Positions 1 to 8,698 are shown, counted from the first letter of the stretch. The stretch: DNA of 64,000 bases from Colwellia sp. (GCA_020630795.1 JAHDIK010000003.1:268409-332408), one strand, 5' to 3'. The notes: generated from the sequence alone by a model not told the origin. Made by a program: numbers and translations.

Positions 1-2
1 TA

Positions 3-896
3 GGAGTAAAGCATATTATTGATTGCTCAGGCCAAAAAGCGTTGTTAATTGGTCAGCACTATAAAATTCCTCTTGTATCGAAAAAAAATCAGCTATTTAT
101 CGACTCTGCAATTGCAGCCCAAGTGTCTTATTCTGAGTCTAATAGCCCAATTCAATCTGCTACACTCTCTACTGCAAAAGATTCTGGTTGGATCTGGGAT
201 ATTGGTTTACAAAACAGACGTGGAGTAGGTTATGCATATGCTAGTGAATATATAGATGATGACAAAGCGGCTAAAACGCTGCAAAACTATATATATGAAA
301 ATAACCCAAGCATAAATGAAATTGGCTTACGAAAAATTACTTTTGAACCAGGGTATCGCGCTAAGTTTTGGAAAAATAATTGCGCTGCGATAGGGTTATC
401 CGCTGGTTTTGTAGAGCCACTTGAGGCGTCATCAATTGCGATGGTTGAATTATCGGCGAATATGATCGCCGAACAATTACCTCTCTCATTACATGGAATG
501 CAGTTTATGGAGCGTCAGTTTAATGAAACCTTCTTATATCGCTGGGAACGTATTATTGATTTTTTAAAATTACATTATGTTCTAAGTGACCGAGAAGACA
601 GTGATTTTTGGCGTGACAATAAAAAGCAATCATCTATCTCTGAAACCTTACAGTCTTTACTTTACAAATGGCAATACATTGCTCCTTGGCATTACGACTT
701 TGACAAAGAAGAGGTTTTTCCTGCTGCGAGCTATCAATACATATTGTGTGGAATGGGATTTAAAACTGAAACTAATACACCTTTTAATGCGGAGTTTAAA
801 GAGCGACTTGTAGGGTTGTTAAATGATAATCAAAAACATACACAACAGTGTTTATCTCAACTTCCGTCAAATAGAGAATTCTTTAACAACCTTTAA
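3..896 (+). CDS. Tryptophan-halogenase-like flavoprotein (5' end outside window)
   Basis: The reading frame is open from the window edge, so the true start and the FAD-binding N terminus lie upstream. The visible part aligns along its length with the complete halogenase-like protein at 13356-14876: both have a DC(S/T)G segment followed by ALLIG, a GWIWDIGL segment, an RRGVG segment and an AAGFVEPLEA-like segment (here SAGFVEPLEA). The Glu of PLE corresponds to the catalytic Glu of flavin-dependent tryptophan halogenases such as PrnA. The family motif WxWxIP is changed to WIWDIG. Genes of this type often accompany TonB-dependent receptors in carbohydrate loci; their actual reaction there is unknown. 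It is followed by 146 bp of AT-rich DNA before the next gene. Confidence 0.85.
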   Translation, partial: GVKHIIDCSGQKALLIGQHYKIPLVSKKNQLFIDSAIAAQVSYSESNSPIQSATLSTAKDSGWIWDIGLQNRRGVGYAYASEYIDDDKAAKTLQNYIYENNPSINEIGLRKITFEPGYRAKFWKNNCAAIGLSAGFVEPLEASSIAMVELSANMIAEQLPLSLHGMQFMERQFNETFLYRWERIIDFLKLHYVLSDREDSDFWRDNKKQSSISETLQSLLYKWQYIAPWHYDFDKEEVFPAASYQYILCGMGFKTETNTPFNAEFKERLVGLLNDNQKHTQQCLSQLPSNREFFNNL

Positions 897-1042
897 ATGT
901 AAATATAAAAACACAAAATTGTATATAAGTAGTTTTGTGTTGTTGTTACTCATAAGGTAATGTATATTGTTATCAATTAACAATGTTGTTGGTGAGGTTT
1001 AATTTGTATTAAATCGCATTAACTAGATTAACGAGCGATTAA

Positions 1043-2998
1043 ATGAATACAAAGAATATTTTTATATTGTCTACTATTTCGTTAGCTGTTTTATTAGGGT
1101 GTAAAGTAACGGAAGAGCAACCAATTACCGATAAGTTGGTAAATACCAATGTTGTTTTTAATGATGTATCTAGCCAAGTGGGATTGATTTCAGAGCCAGC
1201 GTGGAAATACGGAGGCCCATCAGTTTCAGACATCAATAACGACGGGCATTATGACTTTTTGCTCACCAATCATGACACAACTCCTATTCGGTTGTTTTTT
1301 TCAAATAAAGACAATACATATACTCGCGCTCCAAGTATTTTCGGTAAAGCTGATCTTCACGGTATCGCTGCTGGCGATTACGATCAAGATGGTGACAATG
1401 ACGTTCTAATTGCACTTGGTGGTGGTAATGGTACGTCACCACAGCCGCAGCGTTTATTGAGAAATGACAACGGTAAATTTACCGATGTAACTGTTGAAGC
1501 TGGAATTTCTGAAATGGGCGCGAGGGGACGATCAGTTAGGTGGATTGATTTAGACAATGATGGCGATTTAGATTTTTTACAAATGAATGCCGAGAAAATG
1601 GTGAACGAAGACGTTCCTCGTAACATTCTTTTTGAAAATAAAGGTGACGGCACGTTTACGTATAGAGCAAGTAAACAATTTGAAGATATAAACGCAGAAC
1701 GCTTACTGGTAACCGATATTAACAATGATGGTGTCGCAGACTTTATTGCTTTTACAACGTACGATGAAGCGAGTATTTGGTTAGGTAACAACGACTTTAC
1801 TTTTAATAATGTAACTGAACAGTATTTTCCTAATGGAGCTGATAAATACACTAGTGTGGTGTCAGCCGCTCAGGCTGATATTGATAACGACGGCGATTTA
1901 GATTATTACTTTGCGCGAGGCAAGCTTTATTACACACTTGCAAATAATAGCTTATCTTACAATGAAGCAGCAGGGCGTATTGATATTCGTGATGAGGGTA
2001 ATAAAAGTCATGACGGTATTACACTTGAAGCGTCGGGAGCACTCGAGTTAACTGATTTTTATCATTTCCCAAGGGCTCGTCGATTAAAGAGTATGCCCGT
2101 ATTTTTAGGTACGAGTAAAAATGAAATATCAACTCCTGTATCTTCTACAATAATAGAACAAAAGCAAGCGATGGGTTTTCCAGAATCAATTGAAAAAACA
2201 GGCTGGTATCTGGGGTATATAGGTAACAACCAATGGCGTTTAGAATGGTTTTTAGCTGATAACGTCGCTTGGGATGTAAGAGCGTCAATAAAAGGGATAT
2301 CTGGATATATTCCAGACTGGACGCCTCAAAATCGTAATGTGCAAGATGTATTACTACGTAATGACGGAGATAAATTTACTGATATCTCATATGTACTTCC
2401 TCAAGAAACTAACCACAATAATTGGGGAGTTACACCTGGAGATTTTAACAATGATGGCTTCAACGACTTTTTTGTTTATCGTTTTGGCGAATTAAAAGAA
2501 CGTATAGCTGATGTTATGTTAATCAATAATGGCGATCAAACGTTTACAACCAAAGTAATGCCAAGCGCAACTACAGAAGTAGGGCAAGATTCACATGGCG
2601 ATATGGGAACCGCCTTTGATTATAACTTAGATGGTAAAATTGATATTTTAAGTGGTGATGACGATAACGGCCTATGGCATATGTATCAAAACAATACCTT
2701 TATGGGTGATAACCATTATGTATTAGTGCGTGTAGGTTATTCTATTAATGGTGTTGACCCTATCGGTGCGAGTATTGTTGTTGACTCTAAGTCGAGTAAA
2801 CAAACGAAGTTAGTTGGCTCTACAAGTGCTTCGCACTCTCAAAGTGTGCTTAATATAGCGCATTTTGGATTGGCTACTGATGATGTTGTAAATTCGATTA
2901 AAGTTAAGTGGAGAGACGGAACAGAAGTTACGCTTGATAATGTTAAAGTAGACGAACTTAATGTTGTTGGTTTGTTAGAACCCAAGGCTAATAAATAG
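1043..2998 (+). CDS. FG-GAP/VCBS-repeat lipoprotein with ASPIC/UnbV C-terminal domain (CRTAC1-like)
   Basis: The 651-residue product begins with a lipoprotein signal (LLGC, Cys at about residue 20), so it should be anchored in an envelope membrane. At least seven acidic calcium-binding loops of the DxNxDGxxD type are visible (DINNDGHYD, DYDQDGDND, DLDNDGDLD, DINNDGVAD, DIDNDGDLD, DFNNDGFND, DYNLDGKID), as expected for blades of an integrin-like beta-propeller. The last 80 residues (GASI, then VKWRDGTEVTLDNV) fit the ASPIC/UnbV domain. CRTAC1-like proteins are secreted or surface proteins with probable binding roles; no enzyme activity can be assigned. It sits between a halogenase-like gene and a convergent lactonase gene and ends at a strong hairpin terminator. 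Confidence 0.85.
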   Translation: MNTKNIFILSTISLAVLLGCKVTEEQPITDKLVNTNVVFNDVSSQVGLISEPAWKYGGPSVSDINNDGHYDFLLTNHDTTPIRLFFSNKDNTYTRAPSIFGKADLHGIAAGDYDQDGDNDVLIALGGGNGTSPQPQRLLRNDNGKFTDVTVEAGISEMGARGRSVRWIDLDNDGDLDFLQMNAEKMVNEDVPRNILFENKGDGTFTYRASKQFEDINAERLLVTDINNDGVADFIAFTTYDEASIWLGNNDFTFNNVTEQYFPNGADKYTSVVSAAQADIDNDGDLDYYFARGKLYYTLANNSLSYNEAAGRIDIRDEGNKSHDGITLEASGALELTDFYHFPRARRLKSMPVFLGTSKNEISTPVSSTIIEQKQAMGFPESIEKTGWYLGYIGNNQWRLEWFLADNVAWDVRASIKGISGYIPDWTPQNRNVQDVLLRNDGDKFTDISYVLPQETNHNNWGVTPGDFNNDGFNDFFVYRFGELKERIADVMLINNGDQTFTTKVMPSATTEVGQDSHGDMGTAFDYNLDGKIDILSGDDDNGLWHMYQNNTFMGDNHYVLVRVGYSINGVDPIGASIVVDSKSSKQTKLVGSTSASHSQSVLNIAHFGLATDDVVNSIKVKWRDGTEVTLDNVKVDELNVVGLLEPKANK

Positions 2999-3014
2999 TT
3001 GTTTATTTTTAACT

Positions 3015-3051
3015 CCCATAAAAAAACACCTTAACGGTGTTTTTTTATGGG
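3015..3051. terminator. Bidirectional rho-independent terminator
   Basis: A perfect 16-bp inverted repeat (CCCATAAAAAAACACC, loop TTAAC, then its complement) carries A and T runs, so it can terminate both the VCBS gene and the convergent lactonase operon. Confidence 0.9.
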
Positions 3052-3075
3052 GAAAGTTCATGAAAACGTATAACG

Positions 3076-4119
3076 TTACAGTAACGGTACCGACATAATT
3101 GTATCGTGTGCAGTCATGTAAAGCGTTTTCTCATCACTAGACAATGTGCAATTTGCTGTTAGTTTTCCTGTTCTAATTTTAGCAAGTACCTTTCCTTCAG
3201 GTGTAAATAGCCAAACACCACCAGGGCCTGTCGCAAAAATATTACCGCTTGAGTGCAAAGCCATTCCGTCAGGCATGCCTTGCTCTCCTTCTACTCCTAC
3301 AAACTTTTTAGCGTCGTAAAAGGTTCTTTTGTTGGTTATTGTTCCGTTTTCTTCAATATCATAGGCTAACCAAACAGGGTGCTCTTCGTCAGATACTGCT
3401 ACGTATAAGGTTTTTTCATCAAGTGATAAACCAATACCATTCGGGTAAGTTACTGTATCGTCAAGTAGGGTAAGTTCCCCAGTTTTAGATAAACGGTAGA
3501 TGCCTTGATGGTTAAGTTCTTTACGCTTATCTTTAATTCCGTCAGCTAAGCCATACGGTGGATCGGTAAAGTATAAACTCCCATCACTGTGAAATACTGC
3601 ATCATTTGGGCTGTTTAAACGTAGCTTTTGATAATGACTTGCTAAGGTGTCAAAGTTATTGGACGGAGCTGACAACGGTGAATTCATTACTGCAACGCGT
3701 CTATCACCTTGTTGCATAAGCACAAGCTTATTTTCTTGATTAAGCAGCAGGCCATTTGAACCTTGTGAATAATCGCCATCGTATAAAGCCGTAGCACCCG
3801 ATTTTTCAAGATATAGGCTAGTACCAATGTTTGGTTGATACTTAATGATGGTGTTATTTGGAATGTCTGAAAACAAGAGATAATCACCTGATTTATCATC
3901 AATCCAAACAGGTCCTTCGGTCCATTTGTATCCATTTCCATGAATGGTGATTTGAGCATTTTCGTCAATAAAGTTGAGCGCCTTTGGAGCTAAAATCTCT
4001 ATTTGTCCTGTGGTTTTATTTACGTCAGCAATAATCGCTGTGTCTTCAACTGAAGTGGAGCTATTTGGGTTACATCCAGCTAATAACAAAGCGGTAGCTA
4101 TGTATAGTGTATTACGCAT
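3076..4119 (-). CDS. SMP-30/gluconolactonase-family lactonase, lipoprotein
   Basis: The 347-residue protein starts with a clear lipoprotein signal (LLLAGC, Cys16; Asn at +2 does not suggest inner-membrane retention), so it is probably periplasmic and outer-membrane anchored. The SMP-30 propeller signatures are present: TEGPVW with the metal-binding Glu, LNSPNDAVF and YPNGIGL with metal-binding Asn, and MPDGMAL with the Asp. The family opens aldonolactones. Being last in an operon with a galactonate-type dehydratase, permease and aldolase, it most likely opens galactono-lactone. Its location is notable: it implies the lactone is opened outside the cytoplasm and the acid is then imported. The exact lactone is inferred from context. 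Confidence 0.85.
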   Translation of the reverse strand: MRNTLYIATALLLAGCNPNSSTSVEDTAIIADVNKTTGQIEILAPKALNFIDENAQITIHGNGYKWTEGPVWIDDKSGDYLLFSDIPNNTIIKYQPNIGTSLYLEKSGATALYDGDYSQGSNGLLLNQENKLVLMQQGDRRVAVMNSPLSAPSNNFDTLASHYQKLRLNSPNDAVFHSDGSLYFTDPPYGLADGIKDKRKELNHQGIYRLSKTGELTLLDDTVTYPNGIGLSLDEKTLYVAVSDEEHPVWLAYDIEENGTITNKRTFYDAKKFVGVEGEQGMPDGMALHSSGNIFATGPGGVWLFTPEGKVLAKIRTGKLTANCTLSSDEKTLYMTAHDTIMSVPLL

Positions 4120-4175
4120 ATATATTCCTGTGGGAGGCTAACGTTACATAAGTATTCGTTAGCCTGTGATTCATG

Positions 4176-4850
4176 TTATTTCGTCGTTATATTGTTTTTT
4201 GGAAGCTGGGCAACGTATTTTTTTACGCGCGTAATCAGCTTTTCTTGTTCTTCCTTAGTACTTGCAGCCTGGGTTAGGTCATTTCCTACGCCTACACCAA
4301 TAGCACCAGCGGCAAACCACTCTTTAATATTGTTAATATTAACGCCACCAACAGGCATAAGTGGAATATTCGAAAAAGGACCTTGTAAGTCTTTAAAGTA
4401 TTTTACGCCTAAAGATCCCGCAGGAAATACTTTAATAAAGTCAGCTTGATATTTAATAGCTTTTGCAATATCAGTAGGGGTTAGTGCGCCCATTAACACA
4501 GGTATACCGTGCTTATGAGCTATTTTAACTACCGATTTATCTGTGTTGGGGGTAACTAGAAATTGCGCTCCTGCGTCAATGGCTTGCTTCGCTAGCGCTT
4601 TATTAATAATAGTGCCCGCACCAACTAAAACATCAGAGTGCTTCTCACGAACTTGTGAAATTTCATCACAAAACCCCGGTGTATTTGAGGTAATTTCTAA
4701 TGTTGAAACGCCTCCTTTAACTAAACACGCTACAACAGAGCTAACTTCGCTTTGTTTGGGTAATCGGATAATGGCAACCAACTGACTCTCTTTTATTTTT
4801 TCAGAAATAGCAGCGCGTTGATTGTCTTGGTTTGTTGATTTATTACTCAT
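4176..4850 (-). CDS. 2-dehydro-3-deoxy-6-phosphogalactonate/-gluconate aldolase
   Basis: The protein has 224 residues and is a class I KDPG/KDPGal aldolase. The Schiff-base lysine is in ADFIKVFPAG (Lys140), the catalytic Glu in STLEITSNTPG (Glu52), and VGAGTI and PVGGVN complete the TIM-barrel signatures. It cleaves a 2-keto-3-deoxy-6-phospho-aldonate to pyruvate and glyceraldehyde 3-phosphate in the cytoplasm. The neighbouring dehydratase and the 2-dehydro-3-deoxygalactonokinase at 21708 favour the galacto substrate (DgoA role), but Eda-type and DgoA-type enzymes cannot be told apart by eye. It lies 42 nt downstream of the permease gene in the same transcript. Confidence 0.88.
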   Translation of the reverse strand: MSNKSTNQDNQRAAISEKIKESQLVAIIRLPKQSEVSSVVACLVKGGVSTLEITSNTPGFCDEISQVREKHSDVLVGAGTIINKALAKQAIDAGAQFLVTPNTDKSVVKIAHKHGIPVLMGALTPTDIAKAIKYQADFIKVFPAGSLGVKYFKDLQGPFSNIPLMPVGGVNINNIKEWFAAGAIGVGVGNDLTQAASTKEEQEKLITRVKKYVAQLPKNNITTK

Positions 4851-4892
4851 CTATTTTCCTAAATTACGATATAAATGACGTTTATAAAAAGG

Positions 4893-6254
4893 TTAATTAG
4901 TAGAAGCAGGGTTAAGTTTGTCTGCATCATCTGTTTTATCAGTGTGAATAGTTTCAATCTTACCGACTAAAAATAAGTAAGAACATGAACCAAGTACGGC
5001 TAATCCTGCGATAAACGCTAAAGCGGGTTTGAAATCTCCATCTTCAACAAGTAATCCTATAATCACAGGAACAGTTACGGCCGAAAGTCCGCCAATTGCG
5101 TTAAAACAACCACCAACAAGGCCAACTAGGTTTTTAGGGGCGAGCAGAGAAACAAATACCCACGCAATAGAGGCTAATCCGTTACCAAAAAATGCGATAG
5201 ACAAGAATGCAATTATCCAAAAGGTGCTATCGGTATAGTTAGCGCCAATTATGCATGTACTTAACAACATACCTATAACAATTGGAGTTTTGCGTGAAAC
5301 TTCTTTAGAGACACCTTTACGCACTAAATAGTCAGAGGTAAAACCCGAAACCAGAACACCAAAAAAGGCCGCTAAAAATGGAACCGATGCTAAAAAGCCA
5401 GATTTTATAAAATCTAAACCTCTATATTCTACGAGATATGTAGGAAACCATGTTAAGAAGAACATCAGTGTTCCACCTAAACAGAATTGACCAATATAAA
5501 TGCCCCATAACTTTCTATTTGTAAATACTGCTTTGAAGTCAGCTTTTGTGTATTTTTTGTTAGGCTCTGAGCTTTTATTTGATTCTGTTGAGTTGGAGTT
5601 GTTTCCTTCTATTAAGGCAAGCTCTTCGTTGTTAACTGATTTGTGATCTTTTGGATCGCGATAAAAGATATACCAAATAACCGCCCAGACAATGCCAATT
5701 AAACCAGAAATTATAAAGAGTCCTCTCCAACCAAAACTGTCTTGGATTAAAGCTAAAACAGGCATTAAAAAAGCCAAGCCAATAAACTGACCAGATGTGT
5801 ATACTGCAATAGCAGATGCACGCTCGTTTTCTGGGAACCAAGTTGTGACTACTTTATTGTTGCAAGGGTATGAAGGTGCTTCAAAAACACCAATTGCCAT
5901 TCTGCAACCTATTAAAGCGGCGAAAGACGAAACTAAACCTTGAACCAAAGTCGCCAGTGACCATGCTACCAAAATAAAAGGGTACAATATTCTCGTTTTT
6001 ACCAAGTCTACAGCCATTCCACCAGGAATTTGTAAAATAGAGTAGGTCCAACCAAAGGCAGAAAATAACAAACCCATTTGTAGCGGTGTTAAATTTAATT
6101 CATCGGAAAGTGCGGATGCGGCAACCGACAAATTAGTTCTGTCCATATAATTAATAACTACACTAATAAATATTAATGCAAGAATCTGAAAGCGCTTTTT
6201 AGTAGGTGCACCTTGCACGTTTTCAGGTATTGATGTTTGAGCAGTGTCTGACAT
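4893..6254 (-). CDS. MFS transporter, anion:cation symporter (sugar acid) type
   Basis: The 453-residue product has the 12-helix layout of the major facilitator superfamily with a hydrophilic central loop (about residues 215-240). The N-terminal VINYMDRTNLSVA segment is typical of the ACS family, which contains the E. coli galactonate permease DgoT, glucarate and hexuronate transporters. It lies between the dehydratase and aldolase genes (20 and 42 nt spacing), which makes uptake of an aldonate such as galactonate by proton symport the best guess. The carried acid is inferred from context only. Confidence 0.85.
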   Translation of the reverse strand: MSDTAQTSIPENVQGAPTKKRFQILALIFISVVINYMDRTNLSVAASALSDELNLTPLQMGLLFSAFGWTYSILQIPGGMAVDLVKTRILYPFILVAWSLATLVQGLVSSFAALIGCRMAIGVFEAPSYPCNNKVVTTWFPENERASAIAVYTSGQFIGLAFLMPVLALIQDSFGWRGLFIISGLIGIVWAVIWYIFYRDPKDHKSVNNEELALIEGNNSNSTESNKSSEPNKKYTKADFKAVFTNRKLWGIYIGQFCLGGTLMFFLTWFPTYLVEYRGLDFIKSGFLASVPFLAAFFGVLVSGFTSDYLVRKGVSKEVSRKTPIVIGMLLSTCIIGANYTDSTFWIIAFLSIAFFGNGLASIAWVFVSLLAPKNLVGLVGGCFNAIGGLSAVTVPVIIGLLVEDGDFKPALAFIAGLAVLGSCSYLFLVGKIETIHTDKTDDADKLNPASTN

Positions 6255-6274
6255 AACATTTCTCTTTTATTATT

Positions 6275-7429
6275 TTACCAATTTGTATACGAGCCATCGC
6301 GCTTATGTAAACGAGGAGCTTCCCAGTATTTAAATGTAAGGTCTTTAATTAAATGCTCGTTTACATCTATTCCTAATCCCGGAGCATCAGATACTTCAAA
6401 AACATTATTCTTAACAAGTGGACGACCAACAAAGAATTTGTCGTAGTCAGTCATATCACCGTCGTATGGTGGTAACTCTAACCATGTCAGGTTGTTAATA
6501 GCAGCACAAAAATGAATAGAGGCCGCAGCACAAATAGGGCTTAGTGGATTGTGAGGCATCATATCTATATAGTGAACTTCACACATGCCAGCTATTTTCA
6601 TACCTTCCGTAAAGCCACCAGCGTTACATATATCTATTCTGCCAAAGTTGGTAAGTGCACTTTCTGTGTATGGCGCAAAATCCCACTTACTCGCAAATTC
6701 TTCGCCAATAGCGAAAGGTACGTCACACATGCTTCGTAACGCTTTGTATGCGGTTGGTGATTGATCTCTAATGGGCTCTTCAATAAAGTCTAACGTGCCT
6801 GTTGGCATACGCTGTATAAATGAAACTGTTTCTGGAACAGATAAACGGTGGTGATAATCAATACCTAATGTAATTCCATTTCCTAGAGTTTCTCTAGCTT
6901 TAGTTAACCATGTCGATGTGTCTTTAATTGATTGGCGTGGTTCAAATAATTGTGGTTTAGTTGCATCACCTTGTTGACCTGTTGTTGTTCTTATTACGTC
7001 CCAACCTTCTTCTTTAAGCTTAACCATTTCATCAATGAGGCTAGGGCCCATAGGTTCTACAGCGGTTGCAAAAAGTGGAATATGATTACGTTGTTTACCG
7101 CCAAGTAGCTGATATACAGGAACATTAAGTGCTTTACCAACAACGTCGTATAACGCGATATCAATTGCCGAAATAGCAGCAGTTAACACGCGACCTCCTT
7201 CGAAGTATTGGCTGCGATACATTTCTTGCCATAGCGCGTTCATGTTTCGAGGGTCTTGCCCAATCAGAAACTCTTTAAAGTGACTAATGGCTCCAATTAC
7301 GGCATGTTCTCTGCCTGAAAGGCCTGACTCGCCCCAGCCGTATATTCCTTGATCGGTTTCAACTTTTACTAGACATACGTTTCTAAATCCAGCCCAAAAT
7401 CCGTAGGCCTTAATATCAGTTATTTTCAT
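6275..7429 (-). CDS. Enolase-superfamily sugar acid dehydratase, galactonate dehydratase-like
   Basis: The product has 384 residues, close to the 382 of E. coli DgoD. The mandelate-racemase-type metal ligands are visible: Asp191 in GIDYHHR, Glu217 in DFIEEP and Glu243 in AIGEEF; His193 and His293 (MPHNPLSP) match the catalytic histidines of galactonate dehydratases. The reaction would convert galactonate to 2-dehydro-3-deoxygalactonate. It is first in a four-gene minus-strand operon (dehydratase, permease, aldolase, lactonase). The MPHNPLSP region differs from the PHCPLGP of DgoD as I recall it, so a related substrate such as fuconate or gluconate cannot be excluded. The kinase at 21708 supports the galacto pathway. 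Confidence 0.8.
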   Translation of the reverse strand: MKITDIKAYGFWAGFRNVCLVKVETDQGIYGWGESGLSGREHAVIGAISHFKEFLIGQDPRNMNALWQEMYRSQYFEGGRVLTAAISAIDIALYDVVGKALNVPVYQLLGGKQRNHIPLFATAVEPMGPSLIDEMVKLKEEGWDVIRTTTGQQGDATKPQLFEPRQSIKDTSTWLTKARETLGNGITLGIDYHHRLSVPETVSFIQRMPTGTLDFIEEPIRDQSPTAYKALRSMCDVPFAIGEEFASKWDFAPYTESALTNFGRIDICNAGGFTEGMKIAGMCEVHYIDMMPHNPLSPICAAASIHFCAAINNLTWLELPPYDGDMTDYDKFFVGRPLVKNNVFEVSDAPGLGIDVNEHLIKDLTFKYWEAPRLHKRDGSYTNW

Positions 7430-7620
7430 TTTTATCTCTATTGGTAAGTGTATTTCTTAAATTAACGTAACTTTATATGGTTATGCTAAAGCATATATGC
7501 ACATCATGCCTCTTAAATTACACATAATTTATTTGTATGGCAATATTTATGTATGAAAAAGGCTAGAAGTCTTAAAAAAGTGAATAAAAATACATCGTTC
7601 ATTTAAAACGATTTATATCT

Positions 7621-7632
7621 GTTAACGTTAAC
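7621..7632. promoter_or_regulatory. Perfect 12-bp palindrome GTTAACGTTAAC, possible operator
   Basis: The palindrome lies about 190 bp upstream of the dehydratase start codon. Short GC-poor palindromes of this kind resemble LacI-family operators, but no matching regulator gene is adjacent, so the binding protein is unknown. Confidence 0.4.
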
Positions 7633-7672
7633 TAGAAATAAAGTAGGGAAATATGAAAGGAAAAAAGTTGTA

Positions 7673-7702
7673 TTTGTTCGTTTGTGAATATAATTGTTCG
7701 TT
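7673..7702. promoter_or_regulatory. Two GlpR-like half-sites upstream of the dehydratase operon
   Basis: TTTGTTCGTT (7673-7682) and ATTGTTCGTT (7693-7702) each match 9 of 10 positions of the known GlpR half-site WATKYTCGWW and are spaced 20 bp apart. They are about 245-275 bp from the dehydratase start, which weakens the case for direct control. Confidence 0.35.
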
Positions 7703-7739
7703 TTATGGTATTTTTTATTGCATTAAAACAGTAAAAAAA

Positions 7740-7770
7740 TTTAAAAATGCAATTTTATTGCATTTTTAAA
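7740..7770 (-). terminator. Terminator-like hairpin downstream of glpR
   Basis: A near-perfect stem (AAAAATGCAAT, 3-nt loop, ATTGCATTTTT) read on the minus strand is followed by an A/T run ending in seven T residues, about 40 nt after the glpR stop codon. Confidence 0.7.
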
Positions 7771-7811
7771 TCATATTTATTGTCTAGTTTAGGGCTTAAA
7801 AAGAAAGAAAA

Positions 7812-8570
7812 TTAAATTACGTGTGTTGAAATGTTGTTCATTTCAAGAATTTCTTGCATTTCTTCAGGTGGCGTTTTGTCGGTAAATAGGTGATCAATCT
7901 GTGAAATACTGCCTTGTTTAACCATAGCATTACGACCAAATTTAGAATGATCTGCTGCTAAAATGACGGTTGTAGAGTTCTCGATAATAGCTTGAGCAAC
8001 CTTAACTTCTCTAAAGTCAAAGTCTAGTAGGGAGCCGTCAGGACTAATGCCGCTTATGCCGATAATGCCAAAGTCCATTTGAAATTGTTCGATAAAATCA
8101 CAGGTTGCTTCACCAATAATTCCACCGTCTTTATGTCTAACTTCGCCTGCGGCAATAATAACGGTAAAGTCTTCTTTAACTGACAGTATTGTCGCCACGT
8201 GGATATTGTTTGTAACAATACTTAAATTTGAATGATTTAACAGTGCTTTAGCAATGGTTTCGGTAGTTGTACCTATATTAATAAAGATAGATGCACCATT
8301 GGGAATAATACTCGCGACTTGTTTAGCTATTTGTTCTTTAGCGTCTAAATTCATTATTTTGCGCGATTGATAGGACGCATTTGCACTGCTCGAAGTACCT
8401 TCTGCACCCCCGTGGTGTCTGATGATAGCACCTTCTTCTGCAAGCTTATTTAAGTCTCTTCTGATGGTTTGCGGGGTTACATCAAAATGTTGAACAAGAC
8501 TATCTATTGTGACAAAACCATTCTTATGGACATATTCTACTAATTCCGTTTGTCGTTGATTCAAGCTCAT
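7812..8570 (-). CDS. glpR: GlpR, DeoR-family glycerol-3-phosphate-responsive repressor
   Basis: The 252 residues equal the length of E. coli GlpR and share its hallmark segments: N-terminal helix-turn-helix with VTPQTIRRDLN, then RHHGGA, the DeoRC sensor domain with GTTTETIA, ALLNHSNL, IVTNN, and the C-terminal GIIGEAT, FGI(I/L)GISGI and DHSKFGRNAM. In E. coli the protein represses glycerol genes until glycerol 3-phosphate binds. It is divergent to glpK with 222 bp between, where a near-complete GlpR operator is visible. Similar half-sites before the GH36 gene suggest that this repressor also governs the alpha-galactosidase. Confidence 0.93.
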   Translation of the reverse strand: MSLNQRQTELVEYVHKNGFVTIDSLVQHFDVTPQTIRRDLNKLAEEGAIIRHHGGAEGTSSSANASYQSRKIMNLDAKEQIAKQVASIIPNGASIFINIGTTTETIAKALLNHSNLSIVTNNIHVATILSVKEDFTVIIAAGEVRHKDGGIIGEATCDFIEQFQMDFGIIGISGISPDGSLLDFDFREVKVAQAIIENSTTVILAADHSKFGRNAMVKQGSISQIDHLFTDKTPPEEMQEILEMNNISTHVI

Positions 8571-8698
8571 AATCTATTGCCTTAAAAATTTATTTTTATC
8601 AAAAGTACGCTAACGCTTGTTTTTATAGCTATATTTTTAGTTTACACACTAATTATCACACAATTATTCGATATTCCAAAATTCGCAAATTGATAAAA

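Larger units (their letters stand above)
7430..7811. other. Intergenic region holding the dehydratase operon promoter and the glpR terminator
   Basis: These 382 bp carry no credible gene. They hold the upstream region of the minus-strand dehydratase operon, a GTTAACGTTAAC palindrome, two GlpR-like half-sites and, nearest glpR, a terminator-like hairpin; these are listed separately. The rest is AT-rich without recognisable structure. Confidence 0.7.

Noticed and set aside
1384..1851. 155-codon minus-strand open frame inside the VCBS-repeat gene
   Set aside because: It is antisense to a gene with a lipobox and seven calcium loops; the open frame follows from the repetitive acidic codons of the real gene and has no recognisable domain.
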